Of a stretch of DNA of 64,000 bases, positions 1 through 8,212 are shown piece by piece (position 1 is the stretch's first letter; each line of letters opens with the position of its first letter). The DNA comes from an uncultured Eggerthellaceae bacterium (GTDB lineage: Bacteria > Actinomycetota > Coriobacteriia > Coriobacteriales > Eggerthellaceae), in the NCBI GenBank assembly GCA_910580205.1, contig CAJTVP010000003.1:1-64000 (forward strand), in the 5' to 3' direction. Both the position numbers and the translations under genes were made by a program. Under the pieces are notes generated by a model that saw only the letters and a program-made list of their open reading frames with translations, had not been told where the DNA came from and did not search any database.

Positions 1-18
1 AATCAGTATTTTTGCCAT
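1..18 (-). CDS. N-terminal fragment of a gene cut by the window edge (possibly ppdK)
   Basis: An ATG at the window edge is preceded by AAAGGA about 4 nt upstream, and only MAKILI can be read before the sequence ends. It lies about 50 nt downstream of ppsR on the same strand. In many clostridia and actinobacteria ppsR is followed by pyruvate phosphate dikinase, the target of PpsR. That context suggests ppdK, but the six residues do not match the usual PPDK start well (often MAK followed by an aromatic or basic residue). The identity is therefore an inference from position only. Confidence 0.35.
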
Positions 19-67
19 GGTCCTTTATCCTGTCACTGCTGTTCGTTCAACAGACCCTTTCGCGATA

Positions 68-997
68 TCAGACATCTTCATTCCTTTCAAAGTCCTGCGG
101 ATGGGTCCTGGCGTACAGCGTCAGGATCTCTTGAGCCGTCTCTTCGACCGCCTTGCCATCGGTCCGGATGACATAGCATCCGAGCTTCCGCATGAGGGCG
201 CGGGCGCTCTCGAGGTCTTGATGGATGTATTCCGGATCCGCGTAGGATCCAGCCACCGACGCCGCCTGCCCGATCCGCCGCGAGCGGATGCCCGCGAGCG
301 CATCCGGCGTGGACATGAGGCCGAACAGCCGTGAAGGATCCACGGTGGAGAGCTCTTCAGGTGGCGCGGTCTCAAGGTCAAGAGGCACGTTCGCCACCTT
401 GAAACCCTGTTGGGCCAGATGGATGCTCACCGGCGTCTTCGATGTGCGGGACACGCCCACGATGACGATGTCGGCGCGCCGGAGGTCTTGAGGATTGCGG
501 CCGTCGTCATGCTCGATGGTGAACTCCAACGCGGCGATGCGTTTGAAGTAATGGTTGTCAGCTACGCGCAAAGAGCCGGGGGTGTCGTTCGGGACGTTGC
601 CGCTGATGTCTGAGATGGCGGTGATGGCCTGAGTGAGCAGATCCACCCCGCGCATGTTCCCGTGTTCGTTGATGTAAGCGGAGACCGCATCGCGCAGACC
701 GGGATCCACCAGCGTGTAGAAGATGAGCAATCGGTCATCCCCCAGCTGCTCCACGTGGTAGGCGGCATGCTCGTCAAGGTAGCGACGCACCTGCTCGAAG
801 GATTTGACATGCCCCATGATCTCTATCTTGGGATTCGTCACCCCGAATTGCGCGGCCGCCGCTTGCGCCACCGCACGAGCCGTCTCCCCCACCGAGTCAG
901 AGACGATGTGGACCGTGGGGAACACATCATTGCCATGCACATGCTCGTGCTGCTCGCTCAAAGAGCCAGGCACGGCTGCCATCCCGCCATCCGCCAT
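68..997 (-). CDS. ppsR: PEP synthetase/PPDK regulatory protein (bifunctional kinase/pyrophosphorylase)
   Basis: The 309-residue protein has the DUF299 family pattern. The N-terminal part carries HIVSDSVGETARAVAQAA, and a P-loop-like VGVSRTSKTP lies near residue 180. Family members phosphorylate PPDK or PEP synthase on a threonine with ADP and remove the phosphate by phosphorolysis, which sets flux between pyruvate and PEP. The first ATG has a weak ribosome site; a second ATG five codons in is possible. The gene follows glyS by 18 nt and probably ends the lepB-glyQ-glyS-ppsR transcript. The roughly 25 residues before the conserved HIVSDS are poorly conserved in the family. Confidence 0.9.
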   Translation of the reverse strand: MADGGMAAVPGSLSEQHEHVHGNDVFPTVHIVSDSVGETARAVAQAAAAQFGVTNPKIEIMGHVKSFEQVRRYLDEHAAYHVEQLGDDRLLIFYTLVDPGLRDAVSAYINEHGNMRGVDLLTQAITAISDISGNVPNDTPGSLRVADNHYFKRIAALEFTIEHDDGRNPQDLRRADIVIVGVSRTSKTPVSIHLAQQGFKVANVPLDLETAPPEELSTVDPSRLFGLMSTPDALAGIRSRRIGQAASVAGSYADPEYIHQDLESARALMRKLGCYVIRTDGKAVEETAQEILTLYARTHPQDFERNEDV

Positions 998-1015
998 GGA
1001 GCACCCGTGCCGCTC

Positions 1016-3109
1016 TCAGCGCTTGGCCGATGCCAGCACGCCGAAGTCCGCCACATCGGCGAACACGGCGATGAACGCGTTCAGAAGCTTCATCCTGTTC
1101 TGGCGCAGCTTCGGATCCTCATCCATCACCATGACGTCGGTGAAGAACCCGTCGATGGGCGCGCGGAGCGCAGCCAGATGGGAGAGCGCCGCCGGATAAT
1201 CATCAGACGCGAGCGCCTCCGCCACGCTCGTGCGCGCGCTCTCGATGGCGCTGGCCAGCTTCTGCTCCGGCTCAGCGAACAGCGCGGCATCATAGAGCGC
1301 GCCCGCTTCCCCATCCCTCAGGTTGTTGGCGCGCCCGTAGGCGACCGAGAGGTCTTCCATATCCTCAGGCGTCTCCGCCAGGGCCGTTCGCAAAGCGCGC
1401 GAACGGGCGATGATGGTGACCGGCTCCTTCACGCGAGCGAAGAGCACGGCGTCCACCACGTCGTTCGGGATGCCGTCATCTTTCAGCATGACCTTCGTGC
1501 GCGTGATGAAGAACTCCAAGACGGCGTCGCGAGCCGCTGCCGCGTCCAAGCTCACGCCTTCCTCTTGATAGATGCGCAACGCCTCTTCAACGGTCCTCTC
1601 AAGGCTCACATCCACGCCGCTCTCAAGGATGGCGATCACACCGAGCGCCGCACGGCGCAGCGCGAAGGGATCGGATGAACCGGTGGGGGTCTGGCCGATG
1701 GCGAACAGGCCGCAGATGGTGTCCACCTTGTCCGCCAGAGCCACGATCCTGCCGACCAGGCCCTGCGGGATGTCATCCCCTGCGAAGCGGGGCCGATAGT
1801 GATCAGCGATGGCCGCCGCCACATCCGCATCCTCGCCAGCAGCAGCCGCGTAATAGGACCCCATGATGCCCTGCACGCTGGTGAACTCGATGACGGCGTT
1901 GGTGACCAGATCGGCCTTGGCCAGAAGCGCCGCCCGAGCCACCTTGCCGCTTTCCACATCTCCGATCTGCGCATCGAGGCAGATGCGCTCCGCCAGCTGC
2001 TTCACGCGCTGCGTCTTCTGGCGCATGGTGCCCAGCTGCTCTTGGAACACGACTTCATCCAGCCTGTCCACATACCGCTCCAACGGGGCTTTGAGGTCCT
2101 CCTCATAGAAGAACTTCGCATCATAGAGACGGGCGGCCACCACGCGCTGATTCCCATCGATGATGTTGTCCGCGAAGGCCGGATCGCCGTTCGACACGAT
2201 GATGAAGCGGTTCGTGAGCTTGCCATCCTTGTACAGAGGGAAATAGCGCTGATGCATGAGCATGGCATCGACGATGATCTCCTCAGGCACCTTCAGGAAC
2301 TCCTCGTCGAACTGCGCGAGCAGCGCTTGGGGCGCTTCGGAGAGGTTCACCACTTCCGTGAGCACCTTCGGCGGCAGCACCGCCTCATGGTCCGCGCCCA
2401 GCTCCTGCTCGATCGCCTTCGTCTGAGCGCAGATGAGCTCCATGCGCTCCTCTTGGGTGGGGATGATCTTGAGGCTGCGCACGATCTTCTCGTATTCGTC
2501 AGCGCACGGGATGTCTGAGCCTTGAGGCGAGAGCACCCTGTGCCCTGCCGTATGCCGCCCGGACCCCACGTTCGCGAAGGAGACGGGGATGACGTCTTGC
2601 CCGAACAGGGCCACCAGCCAACGGACCGGACGGGAGAAGAGCGCGTGCTCAGTGCCCCACTTCATCGACTTCGGCCAGGGAAGCGAGGTGATCACGCCCT
2701 CCAGGACGCTGCCCAGAAGCCCGGACACCTCCTCGGACGGCACGCTTTTGTGGGCGAACACGTACTCAACGCCGCCCTCTTCGCGCACCTCCAGCTCTTC
2801 CACGGAAACGCCCTTTCCCCGAGCGAACCCGCAGGCCGCCTTGGTGGGCGCGCCCGCTTCATCGAACGCGATGGCCGCCGATGGGCCTTTGTGCGTCTCC
2901 TCCAACGCCTCGGTCTCCTCGGCCACGCCGCGCACCACCACCGCCATGCGCCGGGGCGTGGAGAACACCTCCATGTCCTCGTGCGGGATGCCCGCATCAG
3001 AGAGCGCCTGCTCCATGATCGTCGGCAGCTTTTCCGTGGCGTTCTTCAGGTCGAATGCCGGGATCTCTTCCGTGCCTATCTCGAAGGCGAGCGTTCTGGT
3101 CTTGCTCAT
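1016..3109 (-). CDS. glyS: glycyl-tRNA synthetase beta subunit
   Basis: The 697-residue protein opens with LAFEIGTEEIPAFD, the signature of bacterial GlyRS beta subunits, and has the family's usual length. It carries the HD-like helical segment around GSYYAAAAGE and DHYRPRFAGDDIP, and a C-terminal DALR-type anticodon-binding region. With GlyQ it forms the alpha2beta2 enzyme that charges tRNA-Gly; the beta subunit recognises the tRNA. Its ATG overlaps the glyQ stop by 4 nt (ATGA), so translation is probably coupled and the two subunits are made in balance. Confidence 0.97.
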   Translation of the reverse strand: MSKTRTLAFEIGTEEIPAFDLKNATEKLPTIMEQALSDAGIPHEDMEVFSTPRRMAVVVRGVAEETEALEETHKGPSAAIAFDEAGAPTKAACGFARGKGVSVEELEVREEGGVEYVFAHKSVPSEEVSGLLGSVLEGVITSLPWPKSMKWGTEHALFSRPVRWLVALFGQDVIPVSFANVGSGRHTAGHRVLSPQGSDIPCADEYEKIVRSLKIIPTQEERMELICAQTKAIEQELGADHEAVLPPKVLTEVVNLSEAPQALLAQFDEEFLKVPEEIIVDAMLMHQRYFPLYKDGKLTNRFIIVSNGDPAFADNIIDGNQRVVAARLYDAKFFYEEDLKAPLERYVDRLDEVVFQEQLGTMRQKTQRVKQLAERICLDAQIGDVESGKVARAALLAKADLVTNAVIEFTSVQGIMGSYYAAAAGEDADVAAAIADHYRPRFAGDDIPQGLVGRIVALADKVDTICGLFAIGQTPTGSSDPFALRRAALGVIAILESGVDVSLERTVEEALRIYQEEGVSLDAAAARDAVLEFFITRTKVMLKDDGIPNDVVDAVLFARVKEPVTIIARSRALRTALAETPEDMEDLSVAYGRANNLRDGEAGALYDAALFAEPEQKLASAIESARTSVAEALASDDYPAALSHLAALRAPIDGFFTDVMVMDEDPKLRQNRMKLLNAFIAVFADVADFGVLASAKR

Positions 3110-4032
3110 CGCGTTGACTCCTCATGTGCCTTGCCATCTTCCATGCCCACCACGCGTTCCATGTACAGCTCACAGCACGCTTTCGCGAGCGTTCGCACGC
3201 GCAGGATGTACGCCATGCGCTCCGTCGCCGAGATCACGCCGCGCGCATCCAGCAGATTGAACGCATGGCAGCATTTGAGCACCGAATCGTAAGCGGGGAT
3301 GGGAAGCCCCGCTTCAAGCGTGCGCATGCATTCGGCTTCGCGATCGGCGAACTCTTGGAACAAGAACGTGGTGTCGGCCACCTCGAAGTTGAACTGGGAG
3401 AACTCTTTCTCATTCTCCAGATACACATCCCCATAGGTGAACGTGACGCCATCTCCTCCGCGCGCCCAGACGATGTCGTAGACCGAATCCACGCCTTGAA
3501 CGAACATGGTGAGGCGCTCAAGGCCATAGGCTATCTCCACGGGAACGGGGCTGCATTCGAAACCGCCGACCTGCTGAAAGTAGGTGAACTGCGTGACCTC
3601 CATGCCGTCGATCCACACTTCCCAACCGAGCCCCCATGCGCCGAGGGTGGGAGACTCCCAGTCATCCTCGACGAAGCGGACGTCATGCTCGTCGGTGTTG
3701 ATGCCGATGGCGCGCAGAGAGTCCAAGTACGCCTGCTGGATGTCATCAGGCGAAGGCTTGATGAGCACCTGGAACTGATAGTAGAACTGGAGGCGGTTCG
3801 GGTTCTCGCCATAGCGCCCGTCGGTGGGGCGGCGGCACCCTTGCACATAGGCGCATCGCCACGTCTCCGGCCCCAGAGAGCGGAGCGTGGTCGCCGGCGC
3901 GTTCGTGCCCGCGCCCACCTCGTTGTCATAGGGTTGCAAGATGACGCAACCTTGAGAGGCCCAGAATGACTGGAGCCTCATGATCACATCCTGGAATGTT
4001 GGCGCTTGCGGATCTGCTGTGGATCTTCCCAC
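3106..4032 (-). CDS. glyQ: glycyl-tRNA synthetase alpha subunit
   Basis: The 308-residue protein contains the diagnostic stretches FQDVIMRLQSFWASQGC, QPYDNEVGAGT and GRYGENPNRLQFYYQFQV of the class II alpha subunit. This subunit holds the catalytic site that activates glycine with ATP. It is translationally coupled to glyS and lies 38 nt downstream of lepB, so the three genes are likely co-transcribed. I see no T-box-like leader immediately upstream, although glyQS operons of many Firmicutes have one. Confidence 0.97.
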   Translation of the reverse strand: MGRSTADPQAPTFQDVIMRLQSFWASQGCVILQPYDNEVGAGTNAPATTLRSLGPETWRCAYVQGCRRPTDGRYGENPNRLQFYYQFQVLIKPSPDDIQQAYLDSLRAIGINTDEHDVRFVEDDWESPTLGAWGLGWEVWIDGMEVTQFTYFQQVGGFECSPVPVEIAYGLERLTMFVQGVDSVYDIVWARGGDGVTFTYGDVYLENEKEFSQFNFEVADTTFLFQEFADREAECMRTLEAGLPIPAYDSVLKCCHAFNLLDARGVISATERMAYILRVRTLAKACCELYMERVVGMEDGKAHEESTR

Positions 4033-4070
4033 TAATCATCCCTTCCCTCAGCGTTGATGGCGGTGCGGTC

Positions 4071-4640
4071 CTATTCAAGGACCCCGAAGTTGTCCAGGGG
4101 CCAATAGGTGAAGATGGCCTTCCCCGTCACCGAAGAGACGGGGATGCTGCCAAAATAGCGTGAATCCTGGGAATTGGTGCGATTGTCCCCCATCACCCAG
4201 AGCTCGCCTTTCGGCACGGTGTAGGGATAGACGATCGGGGTCCCGAAAGAGGAGTTCAAAGGCCAGCTCTCCTTGCCGTCCGTGTACGGCTCGTCCAAGA
4301 CCTCCCCGTCCACGACCACCTTCCCATCGATCAGCTGCACGGTCTGGCCTTCAGTGGCGATCACGCGCTTGATGAGCGTGCGCGAGGGGATCTGCGGATC
4401 GGCGAAGGTGACGATGTCGCCCGGTTGTGGATCGGAGGCGCGGTAGGTGAGCTTTTCGGAGAAGACCATGTCCCCGGTCATGATGGTGTCTTCCATGGAG
4501 CCCGAAGGGATCTCGTAGGCCTGGAACACGAACGTGCGCAACCCCATGGCGATGAGCACGACCACGGCGATGGTGACGATGAAGGATAAGATGGACCTGC
4601 CTATGCCGTGCTTCTTCTCGGCGTGCGCTCCTTCGTACAT
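4071..4640 (-). CDS. lepB: signal peptidase I
   Basis: The 189-residue protein has one N-terminal membrane helix (about residues 14-35). It is followed by the catalytic-serine motif EIPSGSMEDT, the catalytic-lysine region around LIKRVIATEGQ, and the C-terminal box GDNRTNSQDSRYFG. It cleaves signal peptides from Sec substrates on the outer face of the membrane. Its length matches Gram-positive SipS-type enzymes. It is separated from trmD by 133 nt, which includes a GGTATGAT element that could be a -10, so lepB may start its own transcript with glyQ, glyS and ppsR. Confidence 0.95.
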   Translation of the reverse strand: MYEGAHAEKKHGIGRSILSFIVTIAVVVLIAMGLRTFVFQAYEIPSGSMEDTIMTGDMVFSEKLTYRASDPQPGDIVTFADPQIPSRTLIKRVIATEGQTVQLIDGKVVVDGEVLDEPYTDGKESWPLNSSFGTPIVYPYTVPKGELWVMGDNRTNSQDSRYFGSIPVSSVTGKAIFTYWPLDNFGVLE

Positions 4641-4773
4641 GGCGGTTCAAAGGCTCCTATCTGCGAACAAAAGAAAAGGCGGCGATCAGCGATGCGAAAG
4701 CCCCCTCGATCAACATCTGGGTATCATACCCCATAACCGCGCGTTCCTTGAGGTCAGGGGGCTCTTTCTTGGG

Positions 4774-5481
4774 TCAGATGAGCAGATCCGGCCTGAGGCG
4801 CTCGGTGCGCGCGAGCGACTGGGCGCGCCTCCACTCATCGATGTTCCCATGGTGGCCCGAGAGCAGCACCTCCGGCACCTCCATGCCCCGGAACGTGGCC
4901 GGGCGCGTATACTGCGGATATTCAAGGAGCCCATCAGAGAACGACTCCGTCTCCGCCCCCCTCTCCGCCCCCAGAACGCCAGGGATCTTGCGCACGGCCG
5001 CATCGATCACGACCATGGAAGCCAGCTCCCCACCCGTCAGGACGTAATCGCCGATGGAGATGACGTCATCAGCCAGGCTGTAAGCGCGCTCATCGATCCC
5101 TTCGTAATGGCCGCACACGAAGACGAGCCGCTCCGCCGTCGAGAGACGGGAGGCCATCTCGTCATCGAAGACCTTCCCCTGGGGCGCCAGGAAGATGATG
5201 CGGGTGGAACCATCGTGACCGGCGCGCGCCTCCGGCAGGGCTCCCGCCTCATAGCCGAGCACGGATTCAACGGCGGCGAAGAGCGGTTCGCACATCATGA
5301 CCAAGCCGCACCCGCCGCCATAAGGATAATCATCAGTCTTGCGATGCGCTCCCCGCGCCCAATCGCGCAGGTCGTGAGCATGGAACTCCAACAGACCCTT
5401 CTCCTGGGCCCGCTTCATCATGGATTCCCCCATGATGGAATCGAACATGGCGGGGAACGTGGTGATGCAATCGATCCGCAT
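4774..5481 (-). CDS. trmD: tRNA (guanine37-N1)-methyltransferase
   Basis: This 235-residue SPOUT-fold enzyme uses SAM to methylate G37 next to the anticodon of tRNAs reading CUN, CCN and CGG, which prevents +1 frameshifting. Visible family features are the start MRIDCITTFPAMFD, the knot region LVFVCGHYEGIDER with ISIGDYVLTGGE, and the C-terminal LLSGHHGNIDEWRR. It starts 6 nt after rimM in the classic rpsP-khpA-rimM-trmD operon. Downstream, an imperfect pair of arms (AAAGCCCCCT / AGGGGGCTCTTT, about 4687-4768) is too far apart to call a terminator. Confidence 0.97.
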   Translation of the reverse strand: MRIDCITTFPAMFDSIMGESMMKRAQEKGLLEFHAHDLRDWARGAHRKTDDYPYGGGCGLVMMCEPLFAAVESVLGYEAGALPEARAGHDGSTRIIFLAPQGKVFDDEMASRLSTAERLVFVCGHYEGIDERAYSLADDVISIGDYVLTGGELASMVVIDAAVRKIPGVLGAERGAETESFSDGLLEYPQYTRPATFRGMEVPEVLLSGHHGNIDEWRRAQSLARTERLRPDLLI

Positions 5482-5487
5482 GGCGCC

Positions 5488-6030
5488 TCACTCCCCTGGC
5501 AGGTCCAGAAGACCTGCGGGAGCTTGGATGCGGATCTGCCGGGCTTCCTCGTCAACGGAGGAGATGATCTCCTCAACGAACGGGATGAGCGCGACGCGCC
5601 CTGTCCGACCATCCACGGAAGGCGCTCGCACGGACATGAGCGCTTGCGGCCGCTCCAGATCGAAGGCGACGGCTTCTCCGATGGGACCTGCATGCGCATC
5701 GATCACCTGGAAGCCGATCCAGCGCAACGCCCCATCCGATTCAGGACGAGTCTCAGCCGCTTCCCCTCTCATGAGGACGCGAGCGCCCGTCAGGGCTTCC
5801 GCTTGCGCCCGTTCGCTGATGTCCGCGAAGGCCGCGATGCATGCATCCTCGGAGATGGGCTCCACCTCTGAGACGCGGGTGAAGCGGACGGCATCTTCGC
5901 GGGGAGGAGTGAATGCGACCTTGCTGCCCGCCTCCGCGAAACGCAAGAAAGCCGAGGCATCTTCCAGCCTCAGCTTTCCTTCCAATCCTTTGGCGGCCCC
6001 GACGATCGCGGCCTGGTGCCAGCCGTGCAC
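5488..6030 (-). CDS. rimM: ribosome maturation factor RimM (GTG start)
   Basis: The 180-residue protein is a two-domain RimM, an assembly factor that binds S19 and helps mature the 30S head. The N-terminus AAIVGAAKGLEGKLRL is the RimM beta-barrel signature and the C-terminal half is a PRC-barrel ending in APAGLLDLPGE. The start codon is GTG and sits inside the khpA stop (TAGTG, 1-nt overlap), which points to translational coupling. It lies between khpA and trmD as in most bacteria. Confidence 0.93.
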   Translation of the reverse strand: MHGWHQAAIVGAAKGLEGKLRLEDASAFLRFAEAGSKVAFTPPREDAVRFTRVSEVEPISEDACIAAFADISERAQAEALTGARVLMRGEAAETRPESDGALRWIGFQVIDAHAGPIGEAVAFDLERPQALMSVRAPSVDGRTGRVALIPFVEEIISSVDEEARQIRIQAPAGLLDLPGE

Positions 6031-6284
6031 TAGTCTTCGACCAGCTCTACTTCCACATGCATGCCCTGACGAGACGCCGCCGCGCGCGCGAGGGTGCGGA
6101 TGGAGCGGATGATGCGCCCTTGACGGCCGATCACCTTGCCAACGTCATCCGGGTCCACGCGGATGTCAACGGCCACGCGGCCGTCCACGTCCTCCGCGGT
6201 GACTTCGACGGCATCAGGCTCATCCACCAGCGGCACCACGACGAACTCGACCAGGGAAGCCAGCTCTTCAGCCGATCCAGCCAT
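6030..6284 (-). CDS. khpA: KH-domain RNA-binding protein KhpA
   Basis: This is an 84-residue single KH domain with the RNA-binding GxxG loop in VGKVIGRQGRIIRSIR. KhpA (YlqC) partners with KhpB/Jag in Gram-positives and affects cell-length control and RNA metabolism. It is encoded 4 nt after rpsP and overlaps the rimM start, the usual position of this gene. Size and order leave little doubt about the family. Confidence 0.92.
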   Translation of the reverse strand: MAGSAEELASLVEFVVVPLVDEPDAVEVTAEDVDGRVAVDIRVDPDDVGKVIGRQGRIIRSIRTLARAAASRQGMHVEVELVED

Positions 6285-6288
6285 GGAG

Positions 6289-6531
6289 CTATGCGCTTTC
6301 CTGCTGGACCTTCATCAGGCGAGCGACCGAGTCGCTCACCTGCGCGCCCTTGCTGACCCACTCGTTGATCTTGTCGATGTCCAGATCGATGAGCTTCGGG
6401 GTGGCGCATGGATTGTAACGGCCGACCTGCTCGATGAACTTGCCATCACGGGGGCAGCGTGAATCAGCCACGATCACACGGTAGTAAGGACGCTTCTTCG
6501 CGCCATGACGTGAAAGACGGATCTTTACCAT
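6289..6531 (-). CDS. rpsP: 30S ribosomal protein S16
   Basis: The 80-residue protein starts MVKIRLSRHGAKKRPYYR, the S16 signature, and ends shortly after DSVARLMKVQ. S16 is an early-binding assembly protein of the 30S subunit. The frame stays open upstream, but family alignment fixes the start. AAGGAG lies 9 nt before the ATG. It is the first gene of rpsP-khpA-rimM-trmD and is served by a clear promoter 50-80 nt upstream. Confidence 0.97.
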   Translation of the reverse strand: MVKIRLSRHGAKKRPYYRVIVADSRCPRDGKFIEQVGRYNPCATPKLIDLDIDKINEWVSKGAQVSDSVARLMKVQQESA

Positions 6532-6580
6532 TGAAGATGACTCCTTAATTCCTCTTACCTTGAAAGAACAGCAACGCAAG

Positions 6581-6610
6581 ATGATACTTGCAAACGGCGA
6601 GGTTTGCAAG
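6581..6610 (-). promoter_or_regulatory. rpsP promoter overlaid by a 9-bp inverted repeat (candidate operator)
   Basis: On the minus strand, -35 TTGCAA (6604-6609) and -10 TATCAT (6581-6586) are separated by 17 nt. A perfect inverted repeat, CTTGCAAAC / GTTTGCAAG with a 6-nt centre, occupies 6587-6610. It therefore covers the -35 and the whole spacer up to the -10. No T-run follows, so it does not look like a terminator for the upstream ilvC. A repressor site is inferred. Confidence 0.6.
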
Positions 6611-6637
6611 GAACGCCTGCGGCAAGCGGGCGGCGCT

Positions 6638-7630
<993 letters not shown>

Positions 7631-7676
7631 GGTCATGTCCTTTCTCAAATGCCTTCATCAGCTTATCTTTGCACGG

Positions 7677-7698
7677 CCAGGCCGGCTCACCGGCCTGG
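7677..7698 (-). terminator. strong 9-bp hairpin between ilvN and ilvC
   Basis: Arms CCAGGCCGG (7677-7685) and CCGGCCTGG (7690-7698) form a perfect 9-bp stem with a 4-nt CTCA loop. No U-run follows on the transcribed strand, so it is not a standard intrinsic terminator. It may attenuate or stabilise the polycistronic mRNA upstream of ilvC. That role is inferred from position. Confidence 0.5.
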
Positions 7699-7726
7699 AC
7701 CGAGGATTTTCCCACCACTGAGCGCT

Positions 7727-8209
7727 TCAGTCCTTCGAATGACGGCTGATGGCGATCCGCCCTGATCGGATGATCTCCTTGATGCCGTAGGGCTTCAGCA
7801 GGTTCTCGAAGTTCTTGAGGGCGTTCTCCTTCCCCGTGAGCTGGATGGTGATGGAGCTTCTGCCCACGTGCTCTATGGAGGCGTCGAAGATGTTGGCGAG
7901 CGCCAAGATGTCGCTGCGGTTCTCCGGCGCGGCGTTCACCTTGACGAGCATGAGCTCGCGCTGGATGGCGTCGGTGGCCGTGAGGTCGGTGATCTTGTGC
8001 ACGCTGATGAGCTTGTGCAGCTGCTTGGTGATCTGCTCGTAGGCCACATCATCCGCATCCACCACGGCGGTCACCCGCGACATGGTGGGATCCTCCACCG
8101 GACCCACCGAAAGCGATTCGATGTTGAACCCGCGACGGGACACCAAGCCGGTCACCCGGGAGAGCACGCCCGGCTTGTTCTCGACGAGCACTGAGAGCAC
8201 GTGCTTCAT
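7727..8209 (-). CDS. ilvN: acetolactate synthase regulatory (small) subunit
   Basis: The 160-residue protein starts MKHVLSVLVENKPGVLSRV, the ACT domain that binds valine in AHAS small subunits. A C-terminal domain of the IlvN/IlvH type follows and ends near GRIAISRHSKD. It raises the activity of the large subunit and gives feedback inhibition. The gene begins 3 nt after the ilvB stop, so the subunits are co-translated. Confidence 0.96.
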   Translation of the reverse strand: MKHVLSVLVENKPGVLSRVTGLVSRRGFNIESLSVGPVEDPTMSRVTAVVDADDVAYEQITKQLHKLISVHKITDLTATDAIQRELMLVKVNAAPENRSDILALANIFDASIEHVGRSSITIQLTGKENALKNFENLLKPYGIKEIIRSGRIAISRHSKD

Positions 8210-8212
8210 GGC

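Noticed and set aside
4687..4768. Possible terminator between trmD and lepB
   Set aside because: The arms AAAGCCCCCT and AGGGGGCTCTTT are imperfect and about 57 nt apart, too far for an intrinsic terminator.
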